Source: an uncultured Saprospiraceae bacterium (GTDB lineage Bacteria; Bacteroidota; Bacteroidia; Chitinophagales; Saprospiraceae). Taken from it: a stretch of 27,541 bases of DNA. Positions 8,700-16,668 of the stretch are shown piece after piece (position 1 is the first letter of the stretch; each line of letters opens with the position of its first letter). Below the pieces are notes generated by a model that was given only the letters and a program-made list of their open reading frames with translations, searched no databases and was not told the origin of the DNA. The stretch spans positions 1 to 27,541 of the forward strand of contig CALHKJ010000456.1 in the NCBI GenBank assembly GCA_938033975.1. The letters run 5' to 3'. Made by a program: the position numbers and the translations under genes.

Positions 8700-9971
8700 A
8701 TGAAAAAACTAATCTTATTTCTAAATCTCAGTTTACTATTTACTTTAAGTATCACCGCGCAAGTCGATACTGAAGATAATAATCGTTTTGAATTTCAAGA
8801 TAGTTATGAGTTTGCAACTGGTAAAAATCATGATACAAAGTCTATTTTAAAGCTGACCACGAATGGTAATATTATCAACGGCAATAATTTTAGACTTTCT
8901 TTCGAGCAAAAACTTAATAATAGTTTATCGATATCTGGAGGGATAAATGGTGAGACATATCGCAATCCTATATTTTCTGGTTCCCATTCTGTATTTATTG
9001 ATGGAGATACTTTGCCCGTTGTTTCTTTTCCCCAATTGGTGGGATTTCAAAGAGCATTTAAATTGGATGCCTTTCTTGAGGGTAGATACTATTTAAACCA
9101 AAACTATTTGATTGCTAACGGCTTTGGTAATAACGTTAATGGGTTTTATGCTGTAGTGGGTGCGATTGCTCCATTTTATGATGGAGGTGGACTTGATGGA
9201 TTTGATTTAAGTACTTATCTAGGAGTAGGTGTTCAATCTAGAATATTGAAAAACGGGATTCTTGATTTCAGTGTTTTGATGGATTATAATGGCTCTGGCA
9301 TTACTCTTTCTCCAAGGGTGCAAGCAGGTTTTGCAATATCTAAAAACTATAAGAATTTAGAATTTAACAACGCCAGGTGTAATATCCTAAAATGTTTTGA
9401 GGAGCGAAATTTTCATTTTAAAATTCCATTGAATAACTTTTTATCTTTAAATTATGTTCCTCGAGCAAGATTTGGATCTGTGTCTGTAAATCCACGAATT
9501 GGTTTTGAGCATAGATTGCTCCAAGGACTCAGCTTCAATCATACTTTGGGTTATTCACAAATCTTTTTTGTGAATACAAGAAATGGTGTTGGAACTTCTA
9601 GGTTTGGAGCGAACTATGGTTATGGAAATAATCTTAGGTGGTATATTCTTAAGCGAAGAAATATTGCTAAGGGTAAATCAGCTGATAACCTTACAGGAAT
9701 TTATGCAGAGACTTCAGTTAGTTTTTTTGAATCAAGAAATTTGAGTTCTGAAGAACCACAGGAATTGAATTATAAGCTTAGACACTTTTCTTATGGGTTA
9801 AATCTTGGTTACCAAACTAGATTATTTAAAAACCTTTACATTGATTTTCAGGGATATTTTAGAGAAACGAATCTTAATGGAAAGGTTGTTAAGCCTGGTG
9901 TTTTGATCCCATTTGCTGATGGAACTTTCCAGAGTTATGGTCTCAGCTTGGAAGTTGGCTTTTTATTTTAA
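8700..9971 (+). CDS. Predicted outer-membrane beta-barrel protein, paralogue 2
   Basis: 423 residues, starting with a signal peptide (about 1-20, cut near ITAQ) and ending in a C-terminal strand with final Phe (EVGFLF). It is homologous to the gene just upstream: DSYEFATG at 34-41, the QSRILKNGILDF block at 179-190, Cys227 and Cys232 in RCNILKC, RWYILKRR, and GYQTRLFKNLYIDF near the C-terminus. It is the last gene of the sigma-factor operon, 37 bp after its paralogue. The two probably arose by tandem duplication and then diverged strongly in the N-terminal third. No enzymatic or receptor-plug domain is visible, so a structural, adhesive or porin-like role is possible. Confidence 0.75.
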   Translation: MKKLILFLNLSLLFTLSITAQVDTEDNNRFEFQDSYEFATGKNHDTKSILKLTTNGNIINGNNFRLSFEQKLNNSLSISGGINGETYRNPIFSGSHSVFIDGDTLPVVSFPQLVGFQRAFKLDAFLEGRYYLNQNYLIANGFGNNVNGFYAVVGAIAPFYDGGGLDGFDLSTYLGVGVQSRILKNGILDFSVLMDYNGSGITLSPRVQAGFAISKNYKNLEFNNARCNILKCFEERNFHFKIPLNNFLSLNYVPRARFGSVSVNPRIGFEHRLLQGLSFNHTLGYSQIFFVNTRNGVGTSRFGANYGYGNNLRWYILKRRNIAKGKSADNLTGIYAETSVSFFESRNLSSEEPQELNYKLRHFSYGLNLGYQTRLFKNLYIDFQGYFRETNLNGKVVKPGVLIPFADGTFQSYGLSLEVGFLF

Positions 9972-10063
9972 GCCAAATTTAACTAGCCAATAGCCGATAG
10001 TATGAAATATTCAGCTTGAATATCTGTTTTTATTAGACGATATTTACCTTTCAATATTAGACT

Positions 10064-10276
10064 ATGAAGATTAAAAAATATATTCCTTTTGCTTTGGCCC
10101 TTTGTATTGGCCTCACACTTTCTACCACCGCAAGCTCTTGCAAGGTAAAAGAAGGATGTGGGCTTGAGGATCAATTGGCAGCACCTACCAATAAGAGAAC
10201 TGGGGAGTTGTCTACAAAGAGAGGATCTTCAACACTTTTCAATCCAAAGAAGGTAAAGAAGAGTCGTAAGAAGTAA
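10064..10276 (+). CDS. Small basic lipoprotein
   Basis: A 70-residue predicted lipoprotein. A hydrophobic signal ends in TASSC with Cys26 as the lipidation site, leaving a mature chain of 45 residues. This chain has a Cys31 in KEGCG and a strongly basic tail: KRTGELSTKRGSS, then LFNPKKVKKSRKK. Small lipoproteins of this form (C-K-V-K-E-G-C-G ... STKRG-S-x-LF) are familiar in Bacteroidota, but I know of no assigned function. The basic tail could bind nucleic acid, peptidoglycan or lipopolysaccharide. The gene stands alone, 92 bp after the sigma operon. An antisense frame at 9983-10174 was judged a shadow because this frame has the better signal peptide and family look. Confidence 0.75.
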   Translation: MKIKKYIPFALALCIGLTLSTTASSCKVKEGCGLEDQLAAPTNKRTGELSTKRGSSTLFNPKKVKKSRKK

Positions 10277-10295
10277 AATCTTTATTACCATCGCC

Positions 10296-10332
10296 TTAAC
10301 AAGTCTTAACAAGGAATAAAGAGACTTTAACC
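10296..10332 (+). promoter_or_regulatory. Three phased TTAAC half-sites (possible operator)
   Basis: TTAACA occurs at 10296 and 10306 inside a 9-bp direct repeat CTTAACAAG (10295-10303, 10305-10313), and TTAACC at 10327. Starts are 10 and 21 bases apart, so all three lie on one face of the helix, as for OmpR/PhoB-type response regulators. It lies between the small lipoprotein and the secreted-protein gene at 10406. Confidence 0.25.
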
Positions 10333-10364
10333 GATCAACTATATATTTTGTTATCAAAGCTTTT

Positions 10365-10372
10365 TAGTTTTG
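10365..10372 (+). promoter_or_regulatory. Putative -7 box for the gene at 10406
   Basis: TAGTTTTG fits TAnnTTTG and lies 33 bp upstream of the ATG. A TTTG at 10347-10350 is only 14 bp upstream, closer than the usual 19-21 bp, so the -33 element is doubtful. Confidence 0.35.
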
Positions 10373-10405
10373 AGCTATTATTTATTTACATCAAAATTTA
10401 AAACA

Positions 10406-11110
10406 ATGAAAAATCATTTACTTTCAGCTCTAATTATGCTGTTTGCCGGAACTTCTTTTGGGCAATTTTTCTCTAAGCCTGTAGAAGGGTTTTCAAAGAA
10501 AAAACCATGTTACGTAACCTTAAAATCTGGAGAGGAATTAGTAGGTACTATTAAAGATCTAGATAGAAAAAAGGGACTAATTGATGAAATCACACTAGAA
10601 GTAGGAAAGAAAGATAAAAGAAAACTTACTCCAGACATGATTGCATTCGCTTACTTGCCTGAAAGTGGTTTGAATAAAGTAGCTTCTGCTGTTGATGTGG
10701 TTTATGATGCAACTCAGTGGGAATCAAGTGATATTAATGGTGAGTACATGACAGATGGTTATGCATATTTTGAGCAATCAACTGTACAATTAAAGAAAAA
10801 GAAAATTGAAGCTTTATTACAATTGGTAAACCCAGCTTTCAATAATCCAGTAAAAGTATTCCACGATCCGTGGGCTAAAGAATCTGCTTCTGTAGGTGTA
10901 GCGGGAATTAAAGTAGCTGGTGGTCTAGAAAAATCATACTGGGTAGTTACTGGTAGCGGACCAGCTTTCAAAGTTGAGAAGAAAGATTACGATGAGCAGA
11001 TTAGCAAAATTTATGGCAGTTGTTCTGGCTACATCTCAAAGTTAGGAGATGATCCTAAGTGGGCAGATTTTCCTGAAGCACTATTTAATTATTCGAAAGA
11101 GTGTAAATAG
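10406..11110 (+). CDS. Secreted protein of unknown function
   Basis: 234 residues from the ATG at 10406, chosen because it gives a clean signal peptide (cut near TSFGQ); a TTG 36 bases upstream would bury that signal. The mature protein begins with a small beta-rich unit, CYVTLKSGEELVGTIKDLDR (about residues 34-53), reminiscent of SH3-like barrels. It has no recognised catalytic motif. A Lys-rich middle (QLKKKKIEAL) and a C-terminal segment with three cysteines (GSCSGYI, KECK) are the other landmarks. It is followed by a terminator, so it is transcribed alone or with the small lipoprotein upstream. I do not recognise the family; a conserved Bacteroidota envelope protein is likely. Confidence 0.75.
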   Translation: MKNHLLSALIMLFAGTSFGQFFSKPVEGFSKKKPCYVTLKSGEELVGTIKDLDRKKGLIDEITLEVGKKDKRKLTPDMIAFAYLPESGLNKVASAVDVVYDATQWESSDINGEYMTDGYAYFEQSTVQLKKKKIEALLQLVNPAFNNPVKVFHDPWAKESASVGVAGIKVAGGLEKSYWVVTGSGPAFKVEKKDYDEQISKIYGSCSGYISKLGDDPKWADFPEALFNYSKECK

Positions 11111-11131
11111 TAAAAGACAAAATTATTTTTG

Positions 11132-11163
11132 AAGGGTTGGCTCATTGGGTTAACCCTTTTTTT
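11132..11163 (+). terminator. Rho-independent terminator after the secreted-protein gene
   Basis: Inverted repeat AAGGGTT (11132-11138) and AACCCTT (11152-11158), with a 13-base loop, followed by a T run to 11163. It lies 22 bp after the stop at 11110. The opposite strand has a poor T tract, so activity for the converging permease operon is doubtful. Confidence 0.7.
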
Positions 11164-12175
11164 ATATATAATAGTATTCTTGATCTTCTGACTCTCTGCT
11201 AAAATATTTGCGCAAAGCAAAGATTAAAATAAAGATGGCAAGTCCTGGGAAGATTGCCAGCCACCATGCACTGAAGAATTGTCTAGAACTACTCAACATT
11301 GAGCCCCAGGTAACCACCTCTAAAGGTAAACCCAGTCCCAAGAAACTTAGCAATGATTCTACAAGCACAGTACTTGCAATCCCATATACAAGATAGGTTT
11401 GGATCGGAGTCATGATGTTGGGAATAATATGGCTGATAAACAACTTAGAAGTTGAAATGCCCATTCCTTCTGCTGCTAAGATAAACTCCTGAGATTTTAC
11501 TTTTAATATTTCCGATCTAGCAAGTCTAATAATGATCGGTATCCTAATGATCGTAATTAGTAAGATTACATTCCAAATTGATCTAGTTGACATCAAGCTG
11601 AGGAAAAGTAAGATGATGAAAATGCCTGGAAGTGTTTTCTGTATTTCTAAAACTTTTAAAATAAATGTATCTAAGGATATGCTTATTCTTGCCTTAATTT
11701 TTGATCCTTTGCCGTTCAATAGAAACAAAGCAAGGATGAGAAAAATCCAAAGACCGAAAAATAGGAATTTATAGGAAGAATAGATAACATAGAAAAAGCA
11801 CATGAAGCTTATCAAAGCTAATCCGATTATTGAAAGGATATTCAGTTTTAATTTGTCATTGCCGTAATAGGCTGCTAAAAAACCAATACACAAACCAATT
11901 AGCAAAGAAAAAAGACTTGACAAGAGGGCAATTAGTAAGGTGATTTTTGCTCCATTTAATAAACCATACAATACAGAACGACCAAGTCCATCAGTTCCCA
12001 AAATATAATCCGGGTGCTCAAAGGGAGCCTTGTAAATATTTTTTATATCAGTTGCTGAGGCAAGATTTTGAGAGTCTACTAAAAATGCTATCAGAGCAAG
12101 TACTACAAAAATGACTAAAACGATCAGTGATCCTCTTTCTGTCTTATTGGATAATATGTTTGTAATACGACTCAA
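11162..12175 (-). CDS. Oligopeptide/dipeptide ABC transporter permease, OppC-like
   Basis: Inner-membrane permease of a peptide-type ABC importer, 337 residues. The N-terminal landmark HPDYILGTDGLGRSVLYGLL (54-73) is the OppC/DppC signature, and the ATPase-coupling EAA-type loop is at 229-253 (QEFILAAEGMG...HIIPN). LSFLGLGLP at 276-284 is typical of the family. An extra hydrophobic stretch at about 111-155, giving one or two additional helices between the usual second and third, makes it longer than the common 280-300 residues. The start is TTG at 12175, overlapping the OppB-like stop as TTGA; no nearby ATG exists. Together with the binding protein and OppB-like gene it forms one operon. The two ATPase genes are not in this window. 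Confidence 0.9.
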   Translation of the reverse strand: MSRITNILSNKTERGSLIVLVIFVVLALIAFLVDSQNLASATDIKNIYKAPFEHPDYILGTDGLGRSVLYGLLNGAKITLLIALLSSLFSLLIGLCIGFLAAYYGNDKLKLNILSIIGLALISFMCFFYVIYSSYKFLFFGLWIFLILALFLLNGKGSKIKARISISLDTFILKVLEIQKTLPGIFIILLFLSLMSTRSIWNVILLITIIRIPIIIRLARSEILKVKSQEFILAAEGMGISTSKLFISHIIPNIMTPIQTYLVYGIASTVLVESLLSFLGLGLPLEVVTWGSMLSSSRQFFSAWWLAIFPGLAIFILIFALRKYFSRESEDQEYYYI

Positions 12176-13482
12176 CTTAATTTCAATCTTGGGTCAAATG
12201 ATTCGTATAAAATATCCGCCAGCCAAAAACTAATTGTTGTAACGAGGGCAATGAGTAAAACAATTGGAAAAACCATATTCCAATCAGCAAGCAAAATGGA
12301 GCTGTACAATAATTTTCCTATGCCTGGAATATTAAATATTATCTCTAAAATTAATGAGCCCGAAACTGCAGCAGGAATTGCGTTTGTAAGGAGGGTCAAA
12401 ATTGGAAACATGGCATTTTTAAATCCATGACCCTTGATTAAAGCTTTTTTAGGCAGACCTTTTTGTTTTGCTGTAAGTATGTACGGCCGATTCAATTGTG
12501 TTTTTAAATTACTCGCCATAATGCTGCTAATATTTCCAGTGGTGTGGAGCACAACGCATATGATGGGCAATATCAGATGAAGAAAATTATCAAACAATTG
12601 TTTTAAAAAGGTATCACCACTAAAATCCATTGCGTGGACAGCAGGAAAGATGTTTGTCAATTTTCCATAATCGCTGGTAGTAAAAAAAACAATTGCCAAT
12701 GTTGCTATCCAGAATAAGGGCATTGTGAAAAAAATATCAAGCATGATTTGGATATTTTTCCATATTGAAGCATTGCTACTGACCTGTTTGTAACCTAAAA
12801 AGATCCCAAGCAAATAAGAAATCAAAATGGACAGCAAGGATATTGATAAGGTCCACGCTAGCGCCTTCATGATTTTAGGCATCACCAAATTATGGCTGAT
12901 TTTTGATTTTAATTCCTTATTACCGAAAATTGAACTTATCCAATAATGATACTGGTTGTTTGTTCCATTCCATTGAAAACTGGGATAAAACCAATTGGAT
13001 GTTTGGCTTGCTTTAAATTCATCTATAAGCTTGATGTCATTTGCTTCTAACTCAGAGTAATCAATTGATGTAGTTCCTTTTTCTGAAAGCTCATCTGCAA
13101 TCTTCGTAAGTAAGCTTGGTGTCGTGCTACTATTATTAATTTTTAAATAGGATTGAACTTTGTCCCAACTATAGCCTGCCGCCAATAATTTTTTGGCCTT
13201 CTTCTTTTCTAATGGGTAAACAATTTGATCATAGTCTTTCGGAAGATAGTTAGGTCTAATAGAGAAGTAGAATTTTGCCTTATCTAAGCCAAGTTTGAAA
13301 GCTTCATTTTCGTAGGCTTCTTTTGTGTATGGTGCAGCATCAGATTCTTCTTGATGAAAGATGCCAAGGCTTTGCTCAACTGGATCTTGGGGTACAATGT
13401 ATCTAGCAAAGAAAATGATAATGCTAACCGCAAGCAGTAGTGGAAATATTAAAATTAATTTTTTTAAATGTCCTAAGAGCAT
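12172..13482 (-). CDS. Oligopeptide/dipeptide ABC transporter permease, OppB-like
   Basis: Inner-membrane permease partner of the OppC-like protein, 436 residues against the usual 305-340. After the first helix (about 8-28) comes the family start PQDPVEQ, then LGLDK at 65-69. A hydrophilic insertion of about 85 residues (77-163) separates this from the matching QWNGTNNQYHYWISSIFGN (170-188), so the periplasmic loop is enlarged. The coupling loop is at about 333-360 (RPYILTAKQKGL...HGFKNAMFPIL), and NIPGIGKLL and SFDPRLK are classical OppB/DppB motifs. It starts 5 bp after the binding-protein stop. The large loop may contact the lipid-anchored binding protein; this is inference. Confidence 0.9.
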   Translation of the reverse strand: MLLGHLKKLILIFPLLLAVSIIIFFARYIVPQDPVEQSLGIFHQEESDAAPYTKEAYENEAFKLGLDKAKFYFSIRPNYLPKDYDQIVYPLEKKKAKKLLAAGYSWDKVQSYLKINNSSTTPSLLTKIADELSEKGTTSIDYSELEANDIKLIDEFKASQTSNWFYPSFQWNGTNNQYHYWISSIFGNKELKSKISHNLVMPKIMKALAWTLSISLLSILISYLLGIFLGYKQVSSNASIWKNIQIMLDIFFTMPLFWIATLAIVFFTTSDYGKLTNIFPAVHAMDFSGDTFLKQLFDNFLHLILPIICVVLHTTGNISSIMASNLKTQLNRPYILTAKQKGLPKKALIKGHGFKNAMFPILTLLTNAIPAAVSGSLILEIIFNIPGIGKLLYSSILLADWNMVFPIVLLIALVTTISFWLADILYESFDPRLKLS

Positions 13483-13487
13483 GCAAA

Positions 13488-15215
13488 CTAATTTTGCGCC
13501 GGCTTAATCTTAAAGGTATTAGCCAAATAACCTGGACGCTTTGCCGTAACTGAAGCTTCAAAATCAGAGCTTACAATTAATTTTTGCGTAGGACTGAATA
13601 AGAAAATGACAGGTTGCTCATCATAAATTACTTTGTGAAAATCTTCAAATAATTTTTCACGCTTCTTAGTGTCATTTTCGTTTCGGATTTTTTCGATGAG
13701 TTCATCTGCTTTGTCTGAATTGAATGCACTTAGATTGCTTCCTTTTTCTTTAATGTTATCTGAGTGCCACCTTCTGTAAGGATCAAGTGGGACTATGTCT
13801 TGACCTTCTGCTAAAGCGGCCATGTCATAATCATAGGTATAAATATTTTCAGTTCTCATTCTCCTAATGTCTTTGGTCACAATATTTATTTTTACTCCTG
13901 CTTTTGCAGCTTCTTCTTGGAATAGCAAAGCTACTTTTTGTCCTAGTTCTCCACCAGTAATCAATAACTCTAATTCTAAATCTTCTACTTTTCCATTGAT
14001 GAGTCTGTCAACAATATCATTGTTATTACTATCTGTCCAACCTGAATCTTCTAATAAAGATTTCGCCTCATCAATATTGTAAATTTTATCACTTAGATTC
14101 TCATTGTAAGCTTCTTTATTAGGATGGATGGGGCCAGTAAGTGCTGTCCCATACCCGTATTCTATATTTTCAATCATGCCATTTACATCTACCAATTTGG
14201 CAAGTGCCTTTCTTGTTTTGGCATCACTGAGTAATGGATTCTGATTGTTGATAGCAATGTAGTAATATCTTGTTGAAGGTGAATTGAGATAGTTGGCAGA
14301 TGGAAATTCTTTTTTCAGATTTTCAAAATTAACTGCTGGTAATCCTTTTACAACATCAAGCGCACCATCCTTTAAGGCTGTGATGGCAGTCATTTCATCA
14401 GCAATGATTTTGAAGTTCATCTTTGAAACATTGCTCTCTAGAAAAGGATTGTTCTTGTAGTTGTCTCCCCAAAAGTTTTCAAGCTTTGAGATTGTCAAAG
14501 ATTGGTCCGTTTCCCATGAGTCCAATTTGTATGGACCATTGCCTAAAATGTCAGTTGTGTAATGTCTTGCATCATTAAAATCTTCTACAAATTCTGAGAG
14601 TCCTTCAATGGTACTTGCATCTTCAATTTGTTTTATCTCATCCAAACTTATATTGTCTAGGACTGTATTGTTTTTGTATCGATGCTTAGGAAGCAAAAAG
14701 ATGGTAGATACCATTTCTTTTGCCAGCATGTATTCTGCATTGGCGTATACACGTATCATGTTTGGATTATTTTGATCTAGCTTGATATCTTGAATATTTG
14801 CCAAGGTAGACTTCCATGATCGTGGACTTGTGAGCTTTAGTAAAACAGACTTTATGGTAAATGCATAGTCTGCTGCAGAAATACTTTGTCCATCATGCCA
14901 TTTTGCATCTGCAATAAGTTCAATGTCAAAGTATGACTTTCCTTGACCGTCGGTTTGTTGAATTGGTAATGATTTTAGTAATATAGGAAACAACTCCAAT
15001 GTAGTAGGGTGGAAGTCCCCAACAGGAACATAGATATATTGATACACCTCTCTTCCAATTGATCTTGAATCGTAGACAGGGTTTATGCGCTCAGGGTCTG
15101 CCGGCAAAAGAATATTGATATTATCTCTTGAGGGTGGTGGTGCATCTTGCTTGCAAGCAACTATAAAAATGCAAGACAGCAGACTGAAAAGGACGGTTTT
15201 AATTGGTTTAGTCAT
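13488..15215 (-). CDS. Peptide ABC transporter substrate-binding lipoprotein (family 5)
   Basis: 575-residue extracytoplasmic binding protein of the SBP_bac_5 (OppA/DppA) family. The lipobox FIVAC places the lipidated Cys at 21. Family features include the opening INILLPADPERINPVYDSR (34-52), the AKWHDGQSISAADYAFTIK segment that matches the W-x-DG-xx-xx-A-x-D-V/Y family signature, and GNGPYKLDSW, the usual G-[TS]-GPY-x-[LV] motif. It binds peptides or similar solutes and delivers them to the two permeases encoded immediately downstream. It is the first gene of the operon; a -7 box close to consensus (TATCTTTA) sits just upstream but was not called. The exact ligand cannot be told. Confidence 0.92.
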   Translation of the reverse strand: MTKPIKTVLFSLLSCIFIVACKQDAPPPSRDNINILLPADPERINPVYDSRSIGREVYQYIYVPVGDFHPTTLELFPILLKSLPIQQTDGQGKSYFDIELIADAKWHDGQSISAADYAFTIKSVLLKLTSPRSWKSTLANIQDIKLDQNNPNMIRVYANAEYMLAKEMVSTIFLLPKHRYKNNTVLDNISLDEIKQIEDASTIEGLSEFVEDFNDARHYTTDILGNGPYKLDSWETDQSLTISKLENFWGDNYKNNPFLESNVSKMNFKIIADEMTAITALKDGALDVVKGLPAVNFENLKKEFPSANYLNSPSTRYYYIAINNQNPLLSDAKTRKALAKLVDVNGMIENIEYGYGTALTGPIHPNKEAYNENLSDKIYNIDEAKSLLEDSGWTDSNNNDIVDRLINGKVEDLELELLITGGELGQKVALLFQEEAAKAGVKINIVTKDIRRMRTENIYTYDYDMAALAEGQDIVPLDPYRRWHSDNIKEKGSNLSAFNSDKADELIEKIRNENDTKKREKLFEDFHKVIYDEQPVIFLFSPTQKLIVSSDFEASVTAKRPGYLANTFKIKPAQN

Positions 15216-15278
15216 GGAATTAGTATCTTATTATTAAAGATAATAAACAATTTAAAGGCAATGGCATTATAACTTAAG

Positions 15279-16199
15279 ATGAAAAAAACTGTAGTTATAA
15301 CGGGAGGCACTGGCCTCATTGGGAGTAGACTAGTCGAATTGTTAGATTCTGAAAGCTATGATATTCGGATTTATACTCGTAAGCCTAGAGAATCTCATAA
15401 GAATGTGAGCTATTATAAATGGGATCTTGATCGTGGTGAAATGGATATTGAAGGTCTGCGAAATGTGCATCATGTGGTTTCCTTGGCGGGTGCTGGTATT
15501 GCAGACAAGCGATGGACAGATAAAAGGAAAAAGTTAATCATTGATAGCCGGGTAAAGGGCATTGAATTGATTGCTGAAAAGTTGACTGAGCTTAATCACA
15601 AGCCTGAATCAATTGTAGCGGGTTCTGCTATTGGAATTTATGGGAACAGGGCAGATTCAAAATTGACTGAAAACGCCAGTGCTGGTGAGGATGAGTTTTT
15701 GGTTGAAAGCACAAGTCTGTGGGAGCAATCCTCACAAAAGTTGGCAGAACATACAGATCAATTTTCCCTCCTTCGAATTGGAATTGTTTTGAGCACAAAA
15801 GGTGGAGCCTTAGAAAAGATGTTAATCCCATTACGTTTCGGGGTGAGCGGATACTTTGGCAACGGAAAGCAGTACTATTCCTGGATTCACTTGGACGATA
15901 TATGTGCTATGATTATCAAAGGAATAGAAGATAAAAATTGGAAAGGAATTTATAATGGGACAAGTCCTCATCCATTGACCTTACGGCAAATGGCAAAAGA
16001 AATAAAAAATACCTATCTGCCGATTGCTTTGGCGCTCCCTGTTCCTGAATTTTTGTTGAGGATGGCAATGGGAGAGATGACCAATATGCTTACGAATAGC
16101 ACAAGGGTGATACCTGAGAAAGCAATATCTCAAGGATTCGAATACTCATTTACGGAAGTGAAAGAAGCGGTAATGGATCTTAAGAAAAGAAAGATCTAA
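15279..16199 (+). CDS. TIGR01777/SDR39U1-type NAD-dependent epimerase family protein
   Basis: 306 residues of an atypical short-chain dehydrogenase/epimerase (YfcH/SDR39U1 group). The dinucleotide-binding loop GGTGLIG is at 9-15, followed by LAGAGIADKRWT (69-80), the catalytic-region SAIGIYG with Tyr121, and GNGKQYYSWIHLDD at 195-208. The C-terminal 50 residues resemble the DUF1731 tail that defines this group. The enzymatic activity of the family is not well established; a nucleotide-sugar or related substrate is often assumed. The gene stands alone between two minus-strand genes, diverging from the peptide-transport operon 63 bp away and overlapping the HAD gene's 3' end by four bases. Confidence 0.9.
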   Translation: MKKTVVITGGTGLIGSRLVELLDSESYDIRIYTRKPRESHKNVSYYKWDLDRGEMDIEGLRNVHHVVSLAGAGIADKRWTDKRKKLIIDSRVKGIELIAEKLTELNHKPESIVAGSAIGIYGNRADSKLTENASAGEDEFLVESTSLWEQSSQKLAEHTDQFSLLRIGIVLSTKGGALEKMLIPLRFGVSGYFGNGKQYYSWIHLDDICAMIIKGIEDKNWKGIYNGTSPHPLTLRQMAKEIKNTYLPIALALPVPEFLLRMAMGEMTNMLTNSTRVIPEKAISQGFEYSFTEVKEAVMDLKKRKI

Positions 16200-16627
16200 G
16201 GCTCGAAAATTTCAATAGTCTTGTTGGCACGGATCATATCTGTGAACTTTCCTTTGAATCTTGTAGCTCTTACCATGTGATTATCAATCCAGTGGTAATT
16301 TCCACCTCTTGGCTTACCCATAAGAAGGCCATGATACTTGAAATTATGCTTAGCTAACCAAGCTTCAGTAACTTCTCTGTGAGCTTCAGTTCGGGAAGTA
16401 AAAAAGGTAATTATTTGACCTTCATCGTACCATTTATTGATAGTCTCCAGTGCGTCTGGATATAATTCTGCTGTTACCATTCTTTCTGGCTCCTCATTTG
16501 GGATATCGTCACATATCGTTCCGTCGATATCGATAAGGAAATTTCTTACTTCATCCCCTAATACTGGGCTAAGTAGCTTTCCGTCCTCTCCTTTTAGTGT
16601 TTGTAGTTCGTGCTTTTTATCGCTCAT
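16196..16627 (-). CDS. Small HAD-superfamily phosphatase
   Basis: 143 residues from the ATG at 16627, chosen over a longer frame reaching 16717 because that extension runs through the end of the M23 gene and a promoter-like box lies directly upstream of 16627. HAD motif I is DIDGT with nucleophile Asp33 and acid/base Asp35. Motif II is FFTSRT (75-80), a likely motif III lysine is Lys105 in LMGKPRG, and motif IV is the unusual WIDNH (113-117) with Asp115. There is almost no cap domain, as in small C0-type HADs and polynucleotide-kinase phosphatases. The substrate is unknown. It follows the M23 gene by 41 bp on the same strand but probably has its own promoter. Confidence 0.8.
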   Translation of the reverse strand: MSDKKHELQTLKGEDGKLLSPVLGDEVRNFLIDIDGTICDDIPNEEPERMVTAELYPDALETINKWYDEGQIITFFTSRTEAHREVTEAWLAKHNFKYHGLLMGKPRGGNYHWIDNHMVRATRFKGKFTDMIRANKTIEIFEP

Positions 16628-16643
16628 TATCTTGAATTTGTTG

Positions 16644-16651
16644 CAAAGATA
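16644..16651 (-). promoter_or_regulatory. Putative -7 box for the HAD phosphatase gene
   Basis: On the minus strand TATCTTTG matches TAnnTTTG exactly, 16 bp before the ATG at 16627. It supports the shorter start. A -33 TTTG is not obvious. Confidence 0.4.
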
Positions 16652-16668
16652 AGTAAGATACTGATACT

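Noticed and set aside
9983..10174. Minus-strand open frame of 63 codons
   Set aside because: It overlaps the small lipoprotein gene, which has a clear signal peptide and lipobox; the antisense product has neither.
10277..10405. Possible tRNA or riboswitch in the intergenic region
   Set aside because: No cloverleaf, CCA-type end or conserved riboswitch core could be found by eye; only short TTAAC repeats are present.
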